Positions 7,429-16,323 are shown, counted from the stretch's first letter. The stretch is 64,000 nucleotides of DNA from Bacillus tianshenii (GCA_020524525.2 CP129018.1:1802115-1866114); one strand, 5' to 3'. Notes: generated by a model not told the origin, from the sequence alone. Numbers and translations are program-made.

Positions 7429-8894
7429 GCAATCCCCCCTTGTTGTCTAGCAGATAACCGATTCTTTAACTCCCCACGAGCAATTTTTCCACTTGATGTA
7501 TATGGAAACTGTTCAACCTCAATAAATTCCTTCGGACATTGATATGTTGCTAGATGCTCACGACAATGCGCTTTCATGCTTTCAACGTTTTGAGGAAATT
7601 TAGCTGTATAGCATGCAACCACTTTTTCTCCCCAATAGGCATCATCTAGGCCAATAACGACAACTTCATCAATAGCCTGCATGCGTTTGATGACTACTTC
7701 AACTTGCTCAGGATAGACATTAAGCCCCCCGCTAATAATTTTATTGCGTTCACGTCCGACAAGGTGAATATATCCCTCATCATCGATAAACGCTAAATCA
7801 CCAACCGTTGCCCATTCCCCATCAAAAACTTCTGCACTTTCAGAAGGGCGGTTGACATAGCCTGCGAATACCCACGGACTTCTTACATACAGTTTGCCGA
7901 CCTCATTTCTTGCTGCTTCTGTTCCATCATCATGTTTTACTTTCACATCTACTCCAGCAAATGGACGCCCTACTGTCTGACTCTTACGGTGGTGTGCACC
8001 AGGAGAGAGCAGACTAACAAAGCTTAATTCAGATGCTCCGTAAAATTCATATAGCTCGGTGGTTGGAAACAATAAGGCTGCCTTTTCTTTTGATTGAAAA
8101 GACCATTTGTCACCTGAAGAAATAATGATGCGCAAATTGCCTGCATTGTGTTCAGCTTGTCTCTTTTTATACATTGCTTCAAACATCGTCGGTACTTGAT
8201 AAAGAACTGTAATTGGAGCTGTATGTATAATTCCCCACACGTAGGAAGCATCAAAACGAGAGCAAAGATAAATGGTCGCCCCGAGATGCAGAGCTTGGAC
8301 AGCCGCATATAAAAAGTGTGAATGTACAAGTGGACCTGGAACGAGGATATGGTCCTTTTCTGAAAGTGTAAATAATTCCTTACTGTATTGAAAACAATCA
8401 TACCAAGAACGATGATTTCTCATATATCCTTTTGGCGTTCCTATCGTACCAGAAGTATATCCAATATAGAACAGATCTTCTTTATCTAAAGGTGCCTGAT
8501 TTACTCTTACGTGTTCGAGCTTTAAAAATGATTCAAATTCCATCGCCTTTTCGTTTCCTTCAATCTCCACCTGCTCTTTCAAGCTTGCATGGTAGAGAAG
8601 GTAATCCGCATTACAATCTTGCCAAACATCAGTTGATTGATTTTTACTCCACTTTGGATCAAATGGCACCGCAACACCGCCAAATGCACTCACAGCGAGA
8701 AACAACGTCAGTAACTGCGGGCCATTTTCTAAAAGAAGAGCAATCTTTTTCCCTTTAAAGTTTGGAAATAAATTTGTTAAGCGTGCTTGATGGTTATGAA
8801 TTTCTTGTTTTACATTTCCATATGTAAAACATCTACCATGAAAGTAGATGGCTGGCTTGTCATTATCTACAAAGTCAGGGAGCAATCCGATCAT
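7425..8894 (-). CDS. yhfT: Acyl-CoA ligase YhfT (AMP-forming)
   Basis: ANL-superfamily enzyme that adenylates a carboxylic acid and transfers it to CoA. The AMP-binding motif YTSGTIGTPKG (Ile for the usual second Thr), ELYEFYGASE, GEWATVGDLAF and the C-terminal catalytic Lys in SGKIARGEL are all visible. About 489 residues. The ATG at 8894 has AGGAGG 8 bases upstream; a GTG three codons earlier falls in that site. Second gene of the bioY operon. The natural acid substrate cannot be read from the sequence; a pimeloyl or fatty acid would fit the biotin link. Confidence 0.88.
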   Translation of the reverse strand: MIGLLPDFVDNDKPAIYFHGRCFTYGNVKQEIHNHQARLTNLFPNFKGKKIALLLENGPQLLTLFLAVSAFGGVAVPFDPKWSKNQSTDVWQDCNADYLLYHASLKEQVEIEGNEKAMEFESFLKLEHVRVNQAPLDKEDLFYIGYTSGTIGTPKGYMRNHRSWYDCFQYSKELFTLSEKDHILVPGPLVHSHFLYAAVQALHLGATIYLCSRFDASYVWGIIHTAPITVLYQVPTMFEAMYKKRQAEHNAGNLRIIISSGDKWSFQSKEKAALLFPTTELYEFYGASELSFVSLLSPGAHHRKSQTVGRPFAGVDVKVKHDDGTEAARNEVGKLYVRSPWVFAGYVNRPSESAEVFDGEWATVGDLAFIDDEGYIHLVGRERNKIISGGLNVYPEQVEVVIKRMQAIDEVVVIGLDDAYWGEKVVACYTAKFPQNVESMKAHCREHLATYQCPKEFIEVEQFPYTSSGKIARGELKNRLSARQQGGIA

Positions 8895-8913
8895 CTTTTC
8901 CACCTCCTATAAG

Positions 8914-8944
8914 AAAAGGTTTGCTGCTACTGAGCAAACCTTTT
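8914..8944 (-). terminator. Hairpin between bioY and yhfT, possible partial terminator
   Basis: AAAAGGTTTGCT and AGCAAACCTTTT form a perfect 12-bp stem with a 7-base loop. On the minus strand it is followed by only a short T-rich stretch (TTTTCTTAT) before the yhfT ribosome binding site. It may reduce or protect rather than fully stop transcription into yhfT. Confidence 0.6.
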
Positions 8945-8954
8945 CATAGAATCG

Positions 8955-9527
8955 TTAGGCAACGCGAGAAAGACGTTCTTTATCTTTTCCAATTAACGGA
9001 TATACACGTCTCATTTGATCCGCAAGCAATGCGGCCACAACAACTTTTACAAGATCACCAGGAACATATGTTACAAGTGCTGCAGTTGCAGCTGCCAGCC
9101 ATGGCGTTCCTGTCATCATAGATAAATACGTTATACCAATCGAATAAACAACGAGAATACCACCGATAAAATTAAATAGCAGGAATAGTCCTACATTCAT
9201 ACGGTTCCAAAACTTTTCAACTAGCCAGCCAATTACAAAAGCCGCAATTGGCCACGATAATATGTACCCACCTGATGGGCCAAAAAAGACACCTATACCG
9301 CCACGTCCACCTGAAAGCAAAGGTGCACCAAACGTAACAAGTAACACAAAAATAATTAAGCTCAAACTTCCACGTTTTGCTCCAAGCAATGCGCCGGCAA
9401 GCATGACACCTAGCGTTTGTGCCGTTATTGGTACTGGTGTTAATGGGAGTGTAATTGGCGGTAGTAACCCAAGAACAGCTACTATTGCTGCACACATGGA
9501 TATATATACCATAGAACGAATATTCAT
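8955..9527 (-). CDS. bioY: Biotin ECF transporter S component BioY (YhfU)
   Basis: Membrane substrate-binding subunit of a biotin transporter. It has about six hydrophobic helices and the BioY signatures TPVPITAQTLGVMLAGALLG and GPSGGYILSWPIAAF. About 190 residues. The ATG at 9527 has AGGTGA 5 bases upstream; a GTG three codons earlier sits within that site. First gene of the operon behind the BirA-type operator, as in B. subtilis yhfU. Transport would depend on shared ECF ATPases encoded elsewhere, or on BioY alone. Confidence 0.95.
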   Translation of the reverse strand: MNIRSMVYISMCAAIVAVLGLLPPITLPLTPVPITAQTLGVMLAGALLGAKRGSLSLIIFVLLVTFGAPLLSGGRGGIGVFFGPSGGYILSWPIAAFVIGWLVEKFWNRMNVGLFLLFNFIGGILVVYSIGITYLSMMTGTPWLAAATAALVTYVPGDLVKVVVAALLADQMRRVYPLIGKDKERLSRVA

Positions 9528-9559
9528 ACGATTCACCTACTTTATGAATTTGTTTCTAG

Positions 9560-9586
9560 ATTATAAGAATCAGTAGGTTTTGTCAA
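9560..9586 (-). promoter_or_regulatory. Promoter of the bioY operon
   Basis: On the minus strand: TTGACA (-35) and TATAAT (-10) separated by 15 bases. The -35 hexamer lies inside the proximal arm of the BirA operator, so BirA binding would exclude RNA polymerase. Confidence 0.7.
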
Positions 9587-9610
9587 CTTTTATTATAAAT
9601 AAGTTTACAA
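9580..9610. promoter_or_regulatory. BirA operator upstream of bioY
   Basis: On the minus strand TTGTAAAC, a 15-base spacer and GTTGACAA form the bipartite palindrome recognised by the biotin repressor/ligase BirA in Firmicutes (TTGTAAAC-N14/15-GTTAACAA type). It overlaps the -35 element of the bioY promoter. The cognate birA gene, with its helix-turn-helix, is at 47.4-48.4 kb. Confidence 0.88.
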
Positions 9611-9642
9611 TTAAAAAATTGGTATTTTATACATTATTATGC

Positions 9643-9670
9643 AAAAACCCCTTCCAAAAGGAAGAGGTTT
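9643..9670 (-). terminator. Intrinsic terminator of ypvA
   Basis: On the minus strand CCTCTTCC pairs with GGAAGGGG around a TTTT loop, followed by TTTTT. It lies just past the ypvA stop. Confidence 0.85.
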
Positions 9671-9675
9671 AAGTT

Positions 9676-11607
9676 CTATACTTCAATTGTCGCAACTGGC
9701 AGGACCGACCTTACTTTCTCAAGTAGTTGTGCTTCTTCATCATGAACACAGATTGTAACGAACCCACGGTCCTCACTTGTACGAATGAGCCGGCCCACGC
9801 CTTGACGTAAGCGAAGCAGCATATATGGCAAGTCAACTTGTTCATATGGCTGTACAGCATCTTTTCGCTTTGATTGGAAGACTGGGTCATTTGGTGGAAA
9901 AGGCAACGACCAAATCACAACGTGAGAAAGTGACGGACCAGGGATGTCTAATCCTTCCCAGAGCCTGTAGGCACACAGCACTGAATGCTCATCAGCTTCA
10001 AAGGCAGCAGTTAATGTACTGATTTCTTCATCGCCTTCAAAATACATCTTCCATGGCAACTCATAGCCTTGTAATTCTAATCTAAATTCTTCTAGTTCTT
10101 CTTTTGAGCGGAAAAGGATTAAGCCTCTCCCTTCGGATTTCTTCAACTGTTCAATCACTTGGGCTGTTTTTTCTGAACGTTTATCACTACATTTCATCTC
10201 TTCAAAACGCGCTTGTGTTTCATAATCAAACGGTGAATCAACTGAAAACGTAAGCGAATTTTCTACACCAAGTGAACGTTGAACATAATCAAATGACCCA
10301 TTCTCTGAAAGTGTCGCAGATGTGAAAATGATCGGACGTTTCACAGCAAACAATGATTCCTTTAACATATCAGGCAGCTGTTTCGGCATAATGACAAGCG
10401 TAAAATCACTGCCACGTCCCTCAGCCCAGTAAACAGCATTTTTTTCTTTTAACAGCAGGATAAGCATGCGGGCTAATCGACTTAATCCTTCATCAAAGAT
10501 GCCAAGATGGTATTCTTCAATGAGATAGCTTTCTCCTTCAAATACAAGCTCATCCTCTAGCTTTTGCACAAGTGCCAGCAGCTGTTCGCCATACGCTTGC
10601 ACCGTATCATTCCATGTAATGTGATAACGCTCTGAGCCTGCAATATGTGTCGCATTATCCTGTAAAACAGCAAAGAACTCCTCATTTTGGGCAATTACTT
10701 GCTCAACAAGTTCTAAGAAGGACAGACGTAGCCCATTTTCTAAAATCGGCTCACTAGCCTGTAAGAAATGGTCAACTTTCATACGATGTGTTAAGGCTTT
10801 TTGTGCCGCAAATTCAACAAGGTGTCCTTCATCAAATACGACGGTTGACATCTCTGGAAGCAACGGAAGCTGTCCTTCTTCTACGCGTGACTCCTTCGTC
10901 CATACATGTTCCATAAAGAAATCATGTGAGCAAACAATTAAGTCTGAGGCCTTCCGATAATAATCACGGTTGAGCGTCATTCCACAGCGATGACGCTTTT
11001 CACAGGAAGGACACTGCTGCAGGGAATCCCAGTTAATTTGTTCCCATTGCTCGTCTGAAAGGTAAGGGAATTCTTTTCGGTCACCATAACGATGAAAGTT
11101 TTGCATCGTTGCTTTTTCAGACACAAACTGCGGGAGTTGTGCATATACTTCTTCAAAGATGAAATCATCGTCGTTGAGTGAGGCCTTTTCTAATTTTTGC
11201 AAGCATAAATAGCTTGATGGCGATTTTGCAAGACGAGCATCGATGTTTAAGCCGAGGTGTTCTTGAAGCTTATCTAACTCTCCACCCGGCTTCATCAATT
11301 GCTCGATTAAATTTTCATCCGCACATGCGATGACAGCAGGCTTCCCTGTGTAACGCGCATAGCAGACAGCATACAGTAAATAGACGAGTGTCTTTCCAGT
11401 TCCGACACCCGCCTCTGCAAACATAATACGCTTTTGTTTGTACGCTTGTTCTAGCTGAAACGCCATAAATATTTGTTCATCACGCTCTTCAAAGCCCGCT
11501 TCTGGAAGAATGTCATAAAAGACATCGCCAATCCAATCAGATAGCGCTTGAAAAAATGATGATTCTTTATCATATGAAAACGGCAGATTTGTACTGTTCG
11601 TCAACAT
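9676..11607 (-). CDS. ypvA: DinG/XPD-family ATP-dependent helicase YpvA
   Basis: Superfamily 2 DNA helicase of the DinG/Rad3/XPD type without an exonuclease domain. It has Walker A EAGVGTGKTLVYLL (near residue 62), Walker B VVFDEGH, motif III TSATLSE, and motif VI RQGVGRLIRTS. Four Cys (YLCLQK, then CPSC and RCG) are spaced as in the iron-sulfur cluster of XPD helicases. 643 residues. The ATG at 11607 has GGAGG only 4 bases away; the next codon, TTG, would give better spacing. Its place next to ypsC matches B. subtilis. Likely a DNA repair or replication helper; specific role unknown. Confidence 0.88.
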   Translation of the reverse strand: MLTNSTNLPFSYDKESSFFQALSDWIGDVFYDILPEAGFEERDEQIFMAFQLEQAYKQKRIMFAEAGVGTGKTLVYLLYAVCYARYTGKPAVIACADENLIEQLMKPGGELDKLQEHLGLNIDARLAKSPSSYLCLQKLEKASLNDDDFIFEEVYAQLPQFVSEKATMQNFHRYGDRKEFPYLSDEQWEQINWDSLQQCPSCEKRHRCGMTLNRDYYRKASDLIVCSHDFFMEHVWTKESRVEEGQLPLLPEMSTVVFDEGHLVEFAAQKALTHRMKVDHFLQASEPILENGLRLSFLELVEQVIAQNEEFFAVLQDNATHIAGSERYHITWNDTVQAYGEQLLALVQKLEDELVFEGESYLIEEYHLGIFDEGLSRLARMLILLLKEKNAVYWAEGRGSDFTLVIMPKQLPDMLKESLFAVKRPIIFTSATLSENGSFDYVQRSLGVENSLTFSVDSPFDYETQARFEEMKCSDKRSEKTAQVIEQLKKSEGRGLILFRSKEELEEFRLELQGYELPWKMYFEGDEEISTLTAAFEADEHSVLCAYRLWEGLDIPGPSLSHVVIWSLPFPPNDPVFQSKRKDAVQPYEQVDLPYMLLRLRQGVGRLIRTSEDRGFVTICVHDEEAQLLEKVRSVLPVATIEV

Positions 11608-11691
11608 TAAACCTCCATCCGTAACAATCAGTCTAATTTATGATTATCGTATATAGATCGAGGTTTTGTCAATCCCACAGCAAAGCGAACC

Positions 11692-11901
11692 TTATTTTTC
11701 TAAAGAAGATAACGTGCCGTATAAGCTTCGTTCGGATTGTGTTGCATATGCTAAGGCGAGCAGACAGTTTTCCTCCGCTTCACCAAATTTACGTTGTAAG
11801 CTAAACCTCTCTTCCTCACTTAACGTTAACGCTTCAGCCTGTGCTCTAGCCTTACGAAGTGCCCGGGCAATTTTCAAGACATCATTCCCGAGGTACTGCA
11901 T
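11692..11901 (-). CDS. Small conserved helical protein (69 aa), YptA-like by position
   Basis: A short hydrophilic, mostly helical protein starting MQYLGNDVLKIARALRKAR. The ATG at 11901 has GGAGGG 6 bases upstream. It lies close to ypvA and ypsC, where B. subtilis has small genes such as yptA, but I cannot confirm homology from sequence alone. No known domain recognised. Confidence 0.65.
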   Translation of the reverse strand: MQYLGNDVLKIARALRKARAQAEALTLSEEERFSLQRKFGEAEENCLLALAYATQSERSLYGTLSSLEK

Positions 11902-11934
11902 ACTCATCCCTCCATTTTTATAGTGAACAATAAA

Positions 11935-11966
11935 AGCTAGGAAAAAGACAAAACCTTTCCCTAGCT
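11935..11966 (-). terminator. Terminator-like hairpin in the leader of the 69-residue gene
   Basis: AGCTAGG-AAA and TTTCCCTAGCT form a stem with one bulged G. On the minus strand it is followed by TTTTATTG, about 30 bases before the small gene ribosome binding site. It could be a second backup terminator after ypsC or an attenuator. Confidence 0.45.
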
Positions 11967-12032
11967 ACAAATTCACCAAAGTATTACTTATTATATTCAA
12001 TCATTTTCCTATATATTCCTCTTACTATGAAT

Positions 12033-12062
12033 AAAAAAAGTGCATGCCATGATGGCATACAC
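12033..12062 (-). terminator. Intrinsic terminator of ypsC
   Basis: GTGTATGCCA pairs with TGGCATGCAC (one G-T pair) around a 3-base loop, followed by TTTTTTT. The stem starts at the ypsC stop codon. Confidence 0.9.
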
Positions 12063-13201
12063 TAATTTTTCGGAGGACGCGGTCCCCAATATTGATAGTA
12101 ATCTCCACGGATAAAACCGTTGAAAAGCTTTCGTTTCTTCGTCGCCTTCGCGCCGTAATGCTTTTCAAAATCACTGTAAGAGGTTAGTACATATACACTC
12201 CACGTATCAAGAGACTTAAATGCTTCCCCCATTTGACGATATAACTTTTCAACAGATTCACGTTCACCAATACGCTCGCCGTATGGCGGATTGGAAACGA
12301 TAACCCCATAATCATCCTTAGAAGCAAAGTCTTTCACTTGCATTTGTTTAAAGGTAATTAAATCAGCAAAGCCTGCTTCCATTGCATTTTCTTGTGAAGC
12401 TTCAACCATTCGGTGGTCAATATCTGTTCCGTATATTTGTAGCTTCTGATCATATTTCGCAAGATCCTCTGCTTCTTGAAAAGCTTTATCCCATACATCT
12501 TGCCCAATCCAGCCCCATTCTTCTGCTGCAAATGAACGGTTAAAACCTGGAGCAATATTTTGCCCAATCATCGCCGCTTCAATCGGAATCGTTCCCGAAC
12601 CACAAAGCGGATCAGCGAAAGGACGGTCTGGATGCCATGTTGTTAGCTTAACAAGTGCCGCTGCAAGTGTTTCCTTAAGAGGAGCTTCACCTTGCTTCAC
12701 CCGATAACCGCGTTTGTGTAGCCCTCTTCCGCTCGTATCTATTGTGAGCAATGCTGAATCTTTTAATAGTGATACTTCGATTCGGTGCATTGGCCCGTTC
12801 TCTTCAAACCATTCGACGCCTCCATAATACTCACGCAAGCTTTCAACAACTGCCTTCTTCACGATCGATTGGCAATCAGGTACACTATAAAGCTGTGATT
12901 TAACCGATTTTCCGATTACAGGAAACTCGGCATCCTTTGAAATATAGTCTCCCCAAGGAAGGGCCTTCGTTTGCTCAAATAACTCTTCAAAAGATGTTGC
13001 TTTAAATTCTCCAACTTTTAATTTGACGCGATCAGCTGTGCGAAGCCAAAGGTTCGCCCGAGCAATCGCCGACTTATCTGCTGTGAACGTTACACGTCCG
13101 TTTTCTACCGTTACCTCTTCATATCCTAAATCACGCACTTCATTTGCTACGATTGCTTCTAAACCCATCGCCGCAGTTGCGATCAAAGTTACTTTAGTCA
13201 T
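12062..13201 (-). CDS. ypsC: THUMP-domain rRNA N2-guanine methyltransferase (RlmL-like, YpsC)
   Basis: SAM-dependent RNA methyltransferase of the RlmL/Trm11 type. N-terminal ferredoxin-like and THUMP regions (about residues 1-160) precede a Rossmann methylase with DPLCGSGTIPIEAAM (SAM binding) and the catalytic NPPY in VSNPPYGERIG. 379 residues, the length of B. subtilis YpsC. The ATG at 13201 follows the stop of the GGDEF-EAL gene by 3 bases, and its ribosome binding site (GGAG) lies within the end of that gene. The two are therefore co-transcribed here. The target is probably 23S rRNA guanine; not provable from sequence. Confidence 0.9.
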   Translation of the reverse strand: MTKVTLIATAAMGLEAIVANEVRDLGYEEVTVENGRVTFTADKSAIARANLWLRTADRVKLKVGEFKATSFEELFEQTKALPWGDYISKDAEFPVIGKSVKSQLYSVPDCQSIVKKAVVESLREYYGGVEWFEENGPMHRIEVSLLKDSALLTIDTSGRGLHKRGYRVKQGEAPLKETLAAALVKLTTWHPDRPFADPLCGSGTIPIEAAMIGQNIAPGFNRSFAAEEWGWIGQDVWDKAFQEAEDLAKYDQKLQIYGTDIDHRMVEASQENAMEAGFADLITFKQMQVKDFASKDDYGVIVSNPPYGERIGERESVEKLYRQMGEAFKSLDTWSVYVLTSYSDFEKHYGAKATKKRKLFNGFIRGDYYQYWGPRPPKN

Positions 13202-13204
13202 GTC

Positions 13205-15292
13205 TTAAATCTCCTGTTCTTGTGAAATATATTGCGGCTCCCATTCACTTAAAAATTCCCGTAAGTCCTTATAATTAATAGGCCTGCTAATATAATACCC
13301 TTGAATCATATCACATTTTTCGTCTTTTAAAAATTCAAGTTGCTTTTGCTGCTCGACACCTTCTGCTACGACATGCATCTGCAAGCTGTGCGCCATTGTA
13401 ATGATCGCCCTTACAATGGACGCGTCTTCATGATAATTTAAAAGATTCCGAATAAAGCTTTTGTCAATCTTGATCGTATCAATTGGCAACCTTCCGAGAT
13501 AGCTTAAAGAAGAATAGCCTGTGCCAAAATCATCAATTGCAATTTTAACACCGAGGCGCTTCAGCTGAACTAGCTTATCAACAGCTCTGCTCGCCATCGG
13601 CATAATCATTGTTTCAGTTAATTCAATTTCAAAGCAACGTGGGTCGAGAGATGTTTCTGAAAGAATTCGGTGAATATTCTCTACAAAGTCTTCCTGCTGA
13701 AATTGAATGGCAGAAATATTAACGCCAAGACGAATTGCGTACCCTTTGTCATGAACTTCTTTCGCTTGCTTGCATGCCTCTTTAATAGCCCAATAGCTAA
13801 TCGACATAATTAAGCCTGTTTCTTCAGCCAGCGGTACAAAGGATTCAGGAGATACAAACCCAAGACTTGGATGGTACCAACGAAGCAAGCACTCCATCCC
13901 AGCAATCTCACCTGTTTTTATACAGATTTGCGGTTGAAAATTAATTGAAAATTCTTCCCGCTCAAGTGCCTTTCGCAAATGATTTTCCAGCTGCACTTCC
14001 TCTATGCGAGGTGCGCTTAAATGATGACTATAAAATGCATAATTATTCCTACCCCGAATCTTTGCTTCATACATTGCCACATCAGCATGTTTCACTAACT
14101 CATCTGCTGACTCACCATCATTTGGGTAAATGCTAATGCCAATGCTTGGAGAGGTATACACTTCATGACCTTTAAGCAAAAATGGCTTTTCTAAGCTGTC
14201 AATCACTAAGTTTGCAGCTGTACGGGCAGCATTTGAGTGGTGAATTTCAGGCAAGACGATTGTAAATTCATCGCCTCCAAGCCGGGCAATAAACGTTTCT
14301 TCACCCAAACATGCCTGCAAGCGCTTGGCAACGCCCTTTAACAGTAAATCACCGATTCCATGACCGAGTGTATCATTAATAAGCTTAAATCGGTCAAGAT
14401 CAAGAAATAGAACGGCTAACTGATGCTCATTCTTTTGCGCCGCTTCGATATACTTTTTTAACCGCTTGTTATATAAATAGCGGTTTGCAACGCCTGTCAG
14501 CATATCATAATGTGCGAGGTACCTAAGGCGCTCTTCTGCTTTCTTACGTTCTGTAATATCTGAAAACACCGCTACATAATTGGTTACTTCGCCTCGTTCA
14601 TCTCTAAGCGAACTAATATTTGCCCACTCTGTATAAAGCTTACCGTCCTTGCGACAATTCCATAGCTCCCCTGTCCAGCTGCCTTTTTCATTAATCTGCT
14701 CCCACATTTGTGCATAAAAACTTTCACTATGTACGCCAGATTGAAGAATTTTCGGGGTTTTCCCGATTACTTCTTCACTAAGGAAACCTGTAACCGTCTC
14801 AAATGCTGGATTCACAAATAAAATATTTCCTTGCTTATCGGTAACCATCACACCTTCGCTAGTATTTTCAATAATTTTTTCTGCTAAACGAAGCTGTGAT
14901 TGTGAACGCTTCTTATCTGTCATATCGCGAAATGCAACAAGATAATTTATAAGTTTCCCATCGCTGTCATGGATCTCTCGAAGTAAAAGCCAGCACGAAA
15001 TCACTTTACCTGACTTCTTTTTTAATTGGACTTCACCTTTCCACCTGCTGTTCCCTTGATGCATTCCCCAGATGCATTCATCTGTATGTTCAAAAAGGTC
15101 ATCAAAGCTAAGCTTCAATAATTCATCATGTTCATAACCCGCTAGTGCCAATGCCATTGGATTCGTCACAATGACACGCTTTTCTTTATCTAAAATAATC
15201 GTTCCCTCTTCAATATGGTTAAAAACTGAGACAAGATGTTGTTGTTTTATCGTTCTTTCTTTCTTCTTCAATGGTTTCCAAGAATTCTTCAT
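13205..15292 (-). CDS. PAS-PAS-GGDEF-EAL cyclic-di-GMP signalling protein
   Basis: Soluble c-di-GMP regulator, 695 residues, no transmembrane helix. Two PAS domains (about 20-130 and 135-250) precede GGDEF (about 255-420) with an intact ARLGGDEFTIV active site, then EAL (about 430-685). In EAL the signature reads ECLLRW rather than EALLRW, but the metal-binding and catalytic motifs remain: NISAIQFQ, ELTETMI, IDDFGTGYSSLSYL, KIDKSFI, VVAEGVE. Both cyclase and phosphodiesterase activity are possible. It sits between rnpB and ypsC, directly upstream of and coupled to ypsC. ATG with AGGTGGGG upstream. Confidence 0.93.
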   Translation of the reverse strand: MKNSWKPLKKKERTIKQQHLVSVFNHIEEGTIILDKEKRVIVTNPMALALAGYEHDELLKLSFDDLFEHTDECIWGMHQGNSRWKGEVQLKKKSGKVISCWLLLREIHDSDGKLINYLVAFRDMTDKKRSQSQLRLAEKIIENTSEGVMVTDKQGNILFVNPAFETVTGFLSEEVIGKTPKILQSGVHSESFYAQMWEQINEKGSWTGELWNCRKDGKLYTEWANISSLRDERGEVTNYVAVFSDITERKKAEERLRYLAHYDMLTGVANRYLYNKRLKKYIEAAQKNEHQLAVLFLDLDRFKLINDTLGHGIGDLLLKGVAKRLQACLGEETFIARLGGDEFTIVLPEIHHSNAARTAANLVIDSLEKPFLLKGHEVYTSPSIGISIYPNDGESADELVKHADVAMYEAKIRGRNNYAFYSHHLSAPRIEEVQLENHLRKALEREEFSINFQPQICIKTGEIAGMECLLRWYHPSLGFVSPESFVPLAEETGLIMSISYWAIKEACKQAKEVHDKGYAIRLGVNISAIQFQQEDFVENIHRILSETSLDPRCFEIELTETMIMPMASRAVDKLVQLKRLGVKIAIDDFGTGYSSLSYLGRLPIDTIKIDKSFIRNLLNYHEDASIVRAIITMAHSLQMHVVAEGVEQQKQLEFLKDEKCDMIQGYYISRPINYKDLREFLSEWEPQYISQEQEI

Positions 15293-15370
15293 ACCGTCCC
15301 CACCTTAGTTCGTCCAAATTCTCTTCTTCCATTTTACAACAAATGAAGCTGTACGTATGTATAAAAATAG

Positions 15371-15407
15371 AAAAAGTCCCACCTAATTGTTCATTAGATG
15401 GGACTTT
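15371..15407 (-). terminator. Terminator downstream of rnpB
   Basis: AAAGTCCCATCTAAT and ATTAGGTGGGACTTT form a long stem with a 5-base loop followed by T residues on the minus strand. It ends the RNase P RNA transcript. Confidence 0.88.
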
Positions 15408-15431
15408 GAGTTGTAAATATTATGATTTCAG

Positions 15432-15838
15432 CAGTAACGCTTGATAAGCCATGTTCTGTTCCTTCGTACTACAAACGGCTTTCACCTCGTACTCCGGTAG
15501 TAATCATCTATCTGCAACGACATGTGTCGTTACCCTTCTCTCCGTTCACTTCCTTCGAGAAGGCGCCCCTACCATTATTTGGGTTTCTCGCTCGAGGGGT
15601 TTACCGCGTTCCACTTTCGCCGTTTCCGACGAAACTACGTCTCTGTGGCACTTTCAAGATACTAACAGCATGCTGCAAATGCAGGTTAGCTGCTTTCTCT
15701 GCCGTCACCCTAGCCGCAGCCAAGGTGCCTTGGCTTATTGTTTCGCCAAGCACGAACACTACGGGCATCTCAGCACCGTGCGAGCATGGACTTTCCTCTG
15801 CATGCTAAGCATACAGCGATTACTTAAGCGCTACTTGA
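15432..15838 (-). ncRNA. rnpB: RNase P RNA, class B (Bacillus type)
   Basis: Catalytic RNA of ribonuclease P, which trims tRNA 5' ends. The minus strand contains the conserved cores GAGGAAAGTCCATGCTCGCA, GTGCTGAGATGCCCGTAGTG, GAAAGTGCCACAGAGACG, GTGGAACGCGGTAAACCCCT and GAGCGAGAAACCCAAA, and the 3' AACATGGCTTA, in the order seen in B. subtilis. Helix P1 is formed by AGTAGCGCTT at the 5' end with AAGCGTTACT at the 3' end, which sets the limits given to within a few bases. Length about 405 nt. Its position next to gpsB is as in B. subtilis. Confidence 0.97.
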
Positions 15839-15856
15839 AATCTTACACAAGTATTA

Positions 15857-15884
15857 ATTATAGTACATGTACAGAAAAAGTCAA
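15857..15884 (-). promoter_or_regulatory. Promoter of rnpB
   Basis: On the minus strand TTGACT and TATAAT are separated by 16 bases, placing the start a few bases upstream of the mature 5' end of the RNA. Confidence 0.8.
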
Positions 15885-15926
15885 CAGGATTCCATTTATA
15901 AATATTTGGAATAAACCCCATTGTGC

Positions 15927-16235
15927 TTAATCATACAATTTACTTCCAAATACATGTTTCTCTAAATTGGAAAGCCGCTTTAAAATATCATAGTTCGTTG
16001 AATTTGAAGAAGGCCGTTGTGAAGTTGATTGGCTTTGCTGAGCTTCCTCTACTTGTTTCTTTAAGCGAACATTTTCTTGCTGAAGCGTTTCGATTTCCTG
16101 GTAAAATGTTTCGTAATCTTTGATGATGATATCAAGAAATTGATCCACTTCATCGGGATTATAGCCTTTTAACGCTGTTTTGAAATCTTTTTCTAAAATC
16201 TCACGAGCACTTAAACGAATTTTGTCAGATAGCAT
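15927..16235 (-). CDS. gpsB: Cell cycle protein GpsB
   Basis: DivIVA-like adaptor that links division and elongation by shuttling penicillin-binding protein PBP1 to and from the septum. The N-terminus ([18 protein letters not shown], then [13 protein letters not shown]) is typical, followed by a coiled coil ([20 protein letters not shown]) and a C-terminal trimer segment. About 102 residues. The ATG at 16235 matches the B. subtilis start and has AGGTG 7 bases upstream. Its PBP1 partner (ponA) is at 32.9 kb in this window. Confidence 0.96.
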   Translation of the reverse strand: MLSDKIRLSAREILEKDFKTALKGYNPDEVDQFLDIIIKDYETFYQEIETLQQENVRLKKQVEEAQQSQSTSQRPSSNSTNYDILKRLSNLEKHVFGSKLYD

Positions 16236-16323
16236 ACGAATCACCTCAAATACGCTTCATATCAAGTTTTGGTTATTTAACAACATTCTTGCAAAGAGAC
16301 TGCTAAATGTCAATTTCTTTATT

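Noticed and set aside
15422-15930. Plus-strand frames of 128 and 159 codons over the rnpB region
   Set aside because: They are antisense to the RNase P RNA, whose conserved sequence explains the long open frames.
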